The notes under the pieces were generated by a model, which had not been told where the DNA came from, did no database searches, and saw only the letters and a program-made list of their open reading frames with translations. From the NCBI GenBank assembly GCA_009705165.1, contig WLCU01000024.1, positions 1-10,441 on the forward strand: DNA of 10,441 nt. The letters run 5' to 3'. The DNA comes from Actinomycetota bacterium. Lineage in GTDB: Bacteria; Actinomycetota; Actinomycetes; Nanopelagicales; Nanopelagicaceae. Position numbers and translations under genes: made by a program. Position 1 is the stretch's first letter, and each line of letters starts with the position of its first letter. Below, in pieces: positions 5,922-10,441 of this stretch.

Positions 5922-7440
5922 TTCTGGTTTTGCGAGGAGTAGCAAATGACTTACCAACTGCAGTTAGTTCATCAGATACTTGAGCTTTAATCGCATCTTC
6001 ACTCTTTAGAAGTTTAGTTAACTCTGCAATCGTGGTTTTTAGTTCTTTTTGCTCGGTTTCAAGTTCAAGTTTGCTCATCTTTGTTAATCGACGAAGCGGC
6101 ATATCCAAAATATATGTTGCCTGTTCATCATTTAATTTAAAGTCCTTGATCAGCTTTTCCTTAGCTTGTGATGCATCATCACTTGCACGGATAATCTTGA
6201 TGACCTTATCAATATCGATTATCGCCTTTAATAATCCATCTACCAGAGTTAAGCGGGCCTCAGCTTTAGCTTTGCGGTATTCACTGCGACGGCGAACAAC
6301 CTCAATACGGTGTTCGATAAATACTTTAAGCAGTTCTTTAAGACCAAGGGTCTGTGGCTTGCCTTTAACCAGGGCGACAGCGTTGATCGAAAATGCATCT
6401 TCCATTGGGGTTAGGGCGTAGAGCTGTTCAAGAACGGCTTCTGGTTCAAAACCATTTTTTAATTCGATGACAACGTTTGTGCCGGTCTGGCCATCGGTTA
6501 AATCGATAATGTCACTGATGCCTTGAATCTTCTTATTTTTAACCAGGGCTGCAATACGTTCTACAACTTTTTCAGGTCCGATAGTAAAGGGAAGCTCTTT
6601 GATGACGATTCCCATTTTACGTGATGTGACTTTTTCAATCTCAACAGTTGCACGGACCTTAAATGAGCCCTTACCTGTTGCATACGCTTCGCGCACACCT
6701 TCAAGACCAACAATTTCTCCACCAGTTGGAAAATCCGGGCCCGGAACATATTTCATTAACTGCTTAACTGTGGCAGTCGGGTTTTCAATTAGAAATTTAG
6801 TTGCAGCGATTACTTCGCCTAAATTATGTGGGGCCATGTTAGTTGCCATACCAACTGCGATACCTGATCCACCATTTACTAGTAGGTTGGGATATGCAGC
6901 AGGTAGAACTAGTGGCTCAGAAAGTTGTCCGTCATAATTTGGGCCAAAGTCAACGGTGTCTTCATCGGCTTCTGCAACCATTGCCATAGCAGCAGTTGCA
7001 AGACGGGCTTCGGTGTAACGCATCGCGGCGGGGCCGGCATCTAAAGAACCAAAGTTTCCGTGGCCATCGATTAATGGAAGTCGCATTGAAAAAGATTGCG
7101 CCATGCGAACGAGTGCGTCATAGATTGCACCATCGCCGTGAGGGTGCAACTTACCCATTACTTCACCAACAACACGTGCACTCTTTACATGTCCGCGTTC
7201 TGGACGAAGTCCCATATCGGCCATCTGGTGCAAAATTCTGCGGTGAACTGGTTTCAAGCCATCGCGTGCATCGGGTAGCGCACGTGAATAAATTACTGAG
7301 TATGCATATTCAAGGAAAGATTCTGAAACTTCTCTGGATACATCAATATCAACAATCTTTCCTGGATATTCACCAGGCTTTGGACCGACAGGTTTTTTGC
7401 CCTTAGTCGCAGTTTTCGCGGGGTTCTTCGCAGTTGCCAT
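5908..7440 (-). CDS. parC: DNA topoisomerase IV subunit A (ParC), lacking the C-terminal beta-pinwheel domain
   Basis: DNA-cleaving subunit partnered with ParE. From the ATG at 7438-7440 it has 510 residues. A Lys/Ala-rich tail (about 1-25) comes first. The winged-helix region follows with the catalytic tyrosine Y142 (AAMRYTEARL), preceded by GKLHPHGDGAIYDAL. Next come the tower domain with NGGSGIAVGMATNMAPHNL, and the coiled-coil arms with the dimer gate to about residue 490. The protein stops at ATPRKTRIGAA, just where GyrA/ParC proteins enter the C-terminal domain. Full-length relatives are usually about 750-850 residues. The following DNA is filled by the ABC-F gene and shows no remnant. 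The breakage core looks intact. ATG 7449 (MLPMATAK) is an equally simple start; neither has a Shine-Dalgarno sequence. A GTG at 7506 would overlap the kinase gene by 40 nt. The kinase stop lies 26 nt upstream, suggesting one transcript. Confidence 0.93.
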   Translation of the reverse strand: MATAKNPAKTATKGKKPVGPKPGEYPGKIVDIDVSREVSESFLEYAYSVIYSRALPDARDGLKPVHRRILHQMADMGLRPERGHVKSARVVGEVMGKLHPHGDGAIYDALVRMAQSFSMRLPLIDGHGNFGSLDAGPAAMRYTEARLATAAMAMVAEADEDTVDFGPNYDGQLSEPLVLPAAYPNLLVNGGSGIAVGMATNMAPHNLGEVIAATKFLIENPTATVKQLMKYVPGPDFPTGGEIVGLEGVREAYATGKGSFKVRATVEIEKVTSRKMGIVIKELPFTIGPEKVVERIAALVKNKKIQGISDIIDLTDGQTGTNVVIELKNGFEPEAVLEQLYALTPMEDAFSINAVALVKGKPQTLGLKELLKVFIEHRIEVVRRRSEYRKAKAEARLTLVDGLLKAIIDIDKVIKIIRASDDASQAKEKLIKDFKLNDEQATYILDMPLRRLTKMSKLELETEQKELKTTIAELTKLLKSEDAIKAQVSDELTAVGKSFATPRKTRIGAA

Positions 7441-7466
7441 GGGGAGCATTGTGCCAAGAGAGCGGC

Positions 7467-8348
7467 TTAATTCAGTGGAGGGCGCGCCCCAACTGTTGCC
7501 ACACACTTTGCTGCAAGTGCAGTTCCGGCAGATAAAGCTTGTTCCAAATCACTTGTTTCTAGCCACTTTGGAATAAATCCAGCAGCAAATGAATCACCTG
7601 CACCAGTTGTGTCAACAACACTGGTTGTGACTGCCGAAACCTTTGCCGCAGTGCCATTGTGGACTGCCATTGCACCGCGTGAACCCAATTTGATTACAAC
7701 GAGGGGAGTAAATGCTGTGATATTTTTTTCAGCAGTTTCAACATCAGTTGCATCGCCGATATAGAGCGCTTCTTCAGCGTTAAGCAGGATTCCATCCATT
7801 AATGCGACCCACGATAAGACTTCTTCGCGAGAGACGATCTTCATGGCTCCAGTGGTAGTTGGATCAAAGAAAATTGGCTTTCCTGCAGCTTTAATTTTCT
7901 TAATCATTGCAAGGACTGACTCACGGCTACGAAAATCAAGTAGTGCATATCCGCTTAAATAAACACCATCAACGTCATCTAATGGAGGTAAATCACTTAC
8001 TTCTAAATCTGCATTTGCGCCATTGTCAGGAAACATTGTTCGTTCGCCATTTGAATCGACCAGAATTACAACTACGCCAGTTGGACGACCTGAATGCATC
8101 AAATTCATATGTTCTACGCCGTATTTATCTAAATCGGAAATGAGGGCAAAACCAACGGGATCATTTCCAACGCGGGCAACTAATTGGGACTTTGAGTGTG
8201 TACGTGTAATCCAGGTTGCAACATTTGCTGCTTGTCCGCCGGGGTGACTGCTGATACGGCTGGCAGTGTCATTGCCGTAATTAATTGGCTCTTTTAACTG
8301 TGAAATAACATCTAGAGCTAAATCGCCGATGCAGAGAATTTTTTTCAT
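7467..8348 (-). CDS. psuK: PfkB family carbohydrate kinase, probable pseudouridine kinase
   Basis: A 293-residue ribokinase-fold enzyme. The N-terminal strand ILCIGDLALDV carries the conserved substrate Asp. PfkB signature 1 is seen at GGQAANVA (37-44), the NxxE-type NAEE at 190-193, and signature 2 at DTTGAGDSFAAGF (246-258), with catalytic base D252 and the anion hole GAG. The family phosphorylates sugars or nucleosides with ATP and does not by itself reveal the substrate. Its start codon overlaps the psuG stop as ATGA, so the two are translationally coupled. This implies the substrate is pseudouridine, giving pseudouridine 5'-phosphate for PsuG to cleave. Ribokinase or another nucleoside kinase activity is the alternative. 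No Shine-Dalgarno sequence is seen, consistent with coupling. Confidence 0.85.
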   Translation of the reverse strand: MKKILCIGDLALDVISQLKEPINYGNDTASRISSHPGGQAANVATWITRTHSKSQLVARVGNDPVGFALISDLDKYGVEHMNLMHSGRPTGVVVILVDSNGERTMFPDNGANADLEVSDLPPLDDVDGVYLSGYALLDFRSRESVLAMIKKIKAAGKPIFFDPTTTGAMKIVSREEVLSWVALMDGILLNAEEALYIGDATDVETAEKNITAFTPLVVIKLGSRGAMAVHNGTAAKVSAVTTSVVDTTGAGDSFAAGFIPKWLETSDLEQALSAGTALAAKCVATVGARPPLN

Positions 8349-9247
8349 TTGAGAGCAACCGCAATATCTGCAGCTAGTGCGCAGTTTGATTTAATAATTT
8401 CAGTATTAATCGCAAGGGATTCACCTTTGCTTGCAGTGTGAAAATGCTCGAGCAGAAAAGGGGTGACGTATTTTCCATCGATGCCTTCGCTGGCAGCATT
8501 TGCAAGGCCTGTTGCAAGGATTTCGTCATGACGTGCTTTAGGCATCTCTTTTTCAACTGGGTTCGCAACAATCAAAGCGTGGTTAGAGGTATGCAGAGAT
8601 TTGCGCGCCTTGATAATAGAGGCGATTTCTTCAGCAGAATCAACGCGATGTTCGATTTCAAAACCTGAATCAGTCAAGTAAAAACCAGGAAAGCGATTAG
8701 TTTTATAACCAACAACACCAATAGCCAAAGTTTCTAAACGCTCTAAAGTTGCATGGACATCTAGAATTGATTTCACACCGGCGCATACAACGGTCATATC
8801 CAATGCAGATAGTGCAGTTAAATCGGCAGATTCATCAAAAGATTCATTTGCACCACGATGGACACCACCTAGGCCCCCAGTTGCAAAAACTTCGATGCCG
8901 GCAAAAGCTGCAAGATGTGCGGTTGCGGCAACTGTTGTTGCGGCGCTTTTTCCTAAAGCCACGATGATCGCTAAATCTCGGCTAGATGCTTTGTAAATAT
9001 CATCGCGATTGGCAATTGCTTCTAGTTCGCCTGCTTCTAGACCTATGTGAATGACACCATCTAGGACGGCGATAGTTGCAGGAACCGCGCCACGCTTTCG
9101 AATGATCGATTCGCACTCTTTTGCTACTTCAAGATTTGAAGGTCGCGGTAGACCGTGGCTAATAATCGTAGATTCAAGGGCAACGATTGGCTTACCTTGC
9201 GCTAAAGCCTCAGAAACCTCGGTCGAATACTTAATTGCACCGTTCAT
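8345..9247 (-). CDS. psuG: Pseudouridine-5'-phosphate glycosidase (PsuG)
   Basis: Reversibly cleaves the C-C glycosidic bond of pseudouridine 5'-phosphate to uracil and ribose 5-phosphate, in the cytoplasm. The 300-residue length is typical. Recognisable blocks are VALESTIISHGLP (22-34) with the active-site E25, DDIYKASSRDLA (82-93), the GGLGGVHRGA loop (124-133), DESADLTALS (138-147), and VCAGVKSILD (154-163), in which K159 corresponds to the lysine that forms the Schiff base with ribose in the E. coli enzyme. IVANPVEKEMP lies near the C-terminus. It appears to be the first gene of the minus-strand run psuG-psuK-parC-ABC-F. Its ATG lacks a Shine-Dalgarno sequence but has a plausible leaderless promoter just upstream. 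Confidence 0.96.
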   Translation of the reverse strand: MNGAIKYSTEVSEALAQGKPIVALESTIISHGLPRPSNLEVAKECESIIRKRGAVPATIAVLDGVIHIGLEAGELEAIANRDDIYKASSRDLAIIVALGKSAATTVAATAHLAAFAGIEVFATGGLGGVHRGANESFDESADLTALSALDMTVVCAGVKSILDVHATLERLETLAIGVVGYKTNRFPGFYLTDSGFEIEHRVDSAEEIASIIKARKSLHTSNHALIVANPVEKEMPKARHDEILATGLANAASEGIDGKYVTPFLLEHFHTASKGESLAINTEIIKSNCALAADIAVALK

Positions 9248-9283
9248 GGGTCAACCTTAGCCGATGTAGTGAGAAGATATGAA
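9248..9283 (-). promoter_or_regulatory. Candidate leaderless promoter of psuG
   Basis: On the minus strand TAAGGT (9259-9254) fits the actinobacterial TANNNT -10 pattern. It stands 6 nt before the psuG ATG, so transcription would start at the A of ATG. A weak -35, TTCATA (9283-9278), has an 18-nt spacer and covers the start codon of the divergent phosphodiesterase gene. The 31-bp gap between the two starts leaves almost no room for leaders. Confidence 0.35.
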
Positions 9284-10391
9284 CGTGCATTTGTCGCAGA
9301 TAACTCCATCGATCTTTTCTGCGTTGGGTTTATCAACGGCCCAAGACCTTTTATCAGTAGGACCCTCACCATTTGGGCGCGAGCTACTTTTTCTTATCGA
9401 TGGCTTTGGTGCAGATGTAATAAATAACTATTCCGATGCGATGCCAACAATTTCACGGCTAACAAAATTTGGAACAGTTAAAACTTCTTTTCCGTCAACA
9501 ACTGCAACATCTCTTGCCACACTAACAACTGGAACGCTACCCGGAGCACATGGAATGTTGGGTTATACGGTTCAAGTGCCACGAAGTGGTGGACGCATAT
9601 TAAATGCCCTGAAATGGGATGAGCGAGTTGACCCTGTTAATTGGCAACCAGTACCAACTCTTTTTGAGCGAGCCGCAGCTGAAAATATAAATGTCACACA
9701 TGTTGCGGCTAAAAGATATGAAAACACTGGCTTCACGCGCGCAGTGTTCCGTGGTGCTAAATACAAAGGTGCAAATGTTTCGACAGATTTAATCGCAGAG
9801 ACCAGGGCCGCGTTAAAGGAAACACCATCATTTGTTTATTTATACGTTAATGATTTAGATGCAGCTGGCCACAGCGATGGGGTAGGCAGCGAAAAATGGT
9901 TAGCCGCACTTTCAATGATTGACCAGATGTTTGCTAACTTAATGAAAGAACTTCCTCAAGGTGTTCGAATTTGGCTGACTTCTGATCATGGAATGATCAA
10001 TGTGGATGAAAAGATTGTGATTGGCCAGGACAATCCTTTATTAAATGGCGTAGCTGTGATCGGTGGCGAGCCTCGCGCACGACATATTTACCTCAACTCA
10101 GAATTAGATAGCCCGGGAGCTCGCCTAGAAGTTGCAGCCACTTGGCAAGAATTCTTAGGTAATCGCGCAACAGTTTTAACTAGAGAAAATGCGATTACAC
10201 AAAATCTGTTTGGTGCTCAAATCAGCGCCGATGCCATCGATCGCATGGGCGAAGTTATTGCAATTGCGCAAAACAATGTTGTTTTATTAGATCCAGCACG
10301 AAGTGAAAAAGAAGGCGCAATGGTGGGACACCATGGTGGAGATAGTGAAATTGAATCCCAGGTTGGTCTATTAACTACAACGTTGAACTAA
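9279..10391 (+). CDS. Alkaline phosphatase superfamily protein, type I phosphodiesterase/nucleotide pyrophosphatase
   Basis: A 370-residue soluble metal-dependent hydrolase. The visible two-zinc site is D41 (LIDGFGADV), the nucleophile threonine in FPSTTATSL (T74 or T75), D194 and H198 (NDLDAAGH), D236 and H237 (TSDHGM), and H351 (GHHGG). This is the ligand order of nucleotide pyrophosphatase/phosphodiesterases; the physiological substrate is unknown. No signal peptide or membrane segment is seen, so it should be cytoplasmic, unlike many exported relatives. ATG 9279 follows GAGAAG at only 2-nt spacing, a poor ribosome site. The gene is divergent from psuG, and its TAA stop directly abuts the stop of the opposing SepH-like gene. 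Homologues are commonly found beside sepH in actinobacteria. Confidence 0.88.
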   Translation: MNVHLSQITPSIFSALGLSTAQDLLSVGPSPFGRELLFLIDGFGADVINNYSDAMPTISRLTKFGTVKTSFPSTTATSLATLTTGTLPGAHGMLGYTVQVPRSGGRILNALKWDERVDPVNWQPVPTLFERAAAENINVTHVAAKRYENTGFTRAVFRGAKYKGANVSTDLIAETRAALKETPSFVYLYVNDLDAAGHSDGVGSEKWLAALSMIDQMFANLMKELPQGVRIWLTSDHGMINVDEKIVIGQDNPLLNGVAVIGGEPRARHIYLNSELDSPGARLEVAATWQEFLGNRATVLTRENAITQNLFGAQISADAIDRMGEVIAIAQNNVVLLDPARSEKEGAMVGHHGGDSEIESQVGLLTTTLN

Positions 10392-10441
10392 TTACTGCTC
10401 TTCGGTTGGGTTAATACCAAACATAATTTCGTCCCAACTTG
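10392..10441 (-). CDS. sepH: SepH-like cell division protein (DUF3071), C-terminal tail only
   Basis: On the minus strand the window edge reads into SWDEIMFGINPTEEQ followed by TAA (10392-10394). This matches the short conserved Ser-Trp-Asp-Glu/Asp-Ile-Met/Leu-Phe-Gly ending of actinobacterial SepH proteins, which bind FtsZ and help assemble the division septum. Only 15 codons are visible, so the assignment rests on this tail and on synteny: sepH lies in the sigma factor/topoisomerase IV region of streptomycetes. Its stop codon is directly adjacent to that of the phosphodiesterase gene, with no space for a terminator between them. Confidence 0.6.
   Translation of the reverse strand, partial: SWDEIMFGINPTEEQ

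Noticed and set aside
5886..5957. Longer ABC-F start at 5957
   Set aside because: It would overlap the parC 3' end, and the extra 24 residues have no family match; the family N-terminus begins at the GTG at 5883-5885.
6032..6421. 129-residue plus-strand open frame inside parC
   Set aside because: It is antisense to conserved parC sequence, shows no recognisable domain or ribosome site, and is best explained as a coding shadow.
6996..7406. 136-residue plus-strand open frame inside parC
   Set aside because: Antisense shadow of the highly conserved winged-helix region; His/Arg/Gln-rich composition without any family likeness.
5908..7440. parC as a pseudogene
   Set aside because: The truncated length suggested it, but the core is complete with its catalytic tyrosine, there is no frameshift, and no remnant of the missing domain follows. 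Clean domain loss fits better.
7441..7506. GTG start at 7506 extending ParC into the kinase gene
   Set aside because: It would overlap the kinase 3' end by 40 nt, and the added residues are unlike ParC; ATG 7440 or 7449 is simpler.
1..10441. CRISPR array, insertion sequence, attachment site, tRNA or rRNA
   Set aside because: No regularly spaced repeats, transposase-like protein, tRNA-like cloverleaf or rRNA block was seen; the window is almost fully occupied by housekeeping genes.

Overview
The window reads as a stretch of core chromosome from a low-G+C actinobacterium. The gene set is typically actinobacterial: a HrdB/SigA-type principal sigma factor, a DUF7455-type small zinc-ribbon protein, topoisomerase IV genes, an actinobacterial-style ABC-F ATPase, and what looks like the C-terminal tail of the division protein SepH. 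The base composition is A/T-rich for that phylum, genes overlap or nearly touch, and Shine-Dalgarno sequences are scarce. That combination fits the streamlined freshwater acI lineage (Nanopelagicales, Planktophila-like). The lineage is an inference; the phylum is well supported by the protein sequences.

Layout from left to right. (1) 1-1808, plus strand: the sigma factor gene, missing its 5' end, then 3 nt later a gene fusing an N-terminal CDGSH-type iron-sulfur domain to a 2-keto-4-pentenoate hydratase-like (FAH superfamily) domain. (2) 1801-2016, minus strand: a 71-residue CxxC/CxHH protein, convergent with and overlapping the fusion gene by 8 bp. (3) 2017-2211: the only sizeable non-coding gap (195 bp), with a nested inverted repeat and a probable leaderless promoter for parE. 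(4) 2212-4290, plus strand: parE. (5) 4287-9247, minus strand: a compact run transcribed psuG, psuK-like kinase, parC, ABC-F. The last gene overlaps the 3' end of parE by 4 bp. (6) 9279-10391, plus strand: an alkaline-phosphatase-superfamily phosphodiesterase, divergent from psuG with only 31 bp between the start codons. (7) 10392-10441, minus strand: the last 15 codons and stop of a SepH-like gene.

How the genes fit together: ParE and ParC form topoisomerase IV, the decatenase needed for chromosome segregation, but they sit in convergent transcription units that meet at the ABC-F gene. PsuG and the PfkB kinase form a two-step pseudouridine catabolic pair (phosphorylation, then cleavage to uracil and ribose 5-phosphate). 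They appear to share a transcript with parC and the translation-associated ABC-F ATPase. The sigma factor and SepH tail make this a housekeeping neighbourhood. No mobile element, CRISPR array, tRNA or rRNA was seen.

The points most worth a second look are the CDGSH-hydratase fusion, the ParC that ends exactly where the C-terminal beta-pinwheel should begin, and the parE start region, where a perfect inverted repeat coincides with the likely -10 element and abuts a GTG start.
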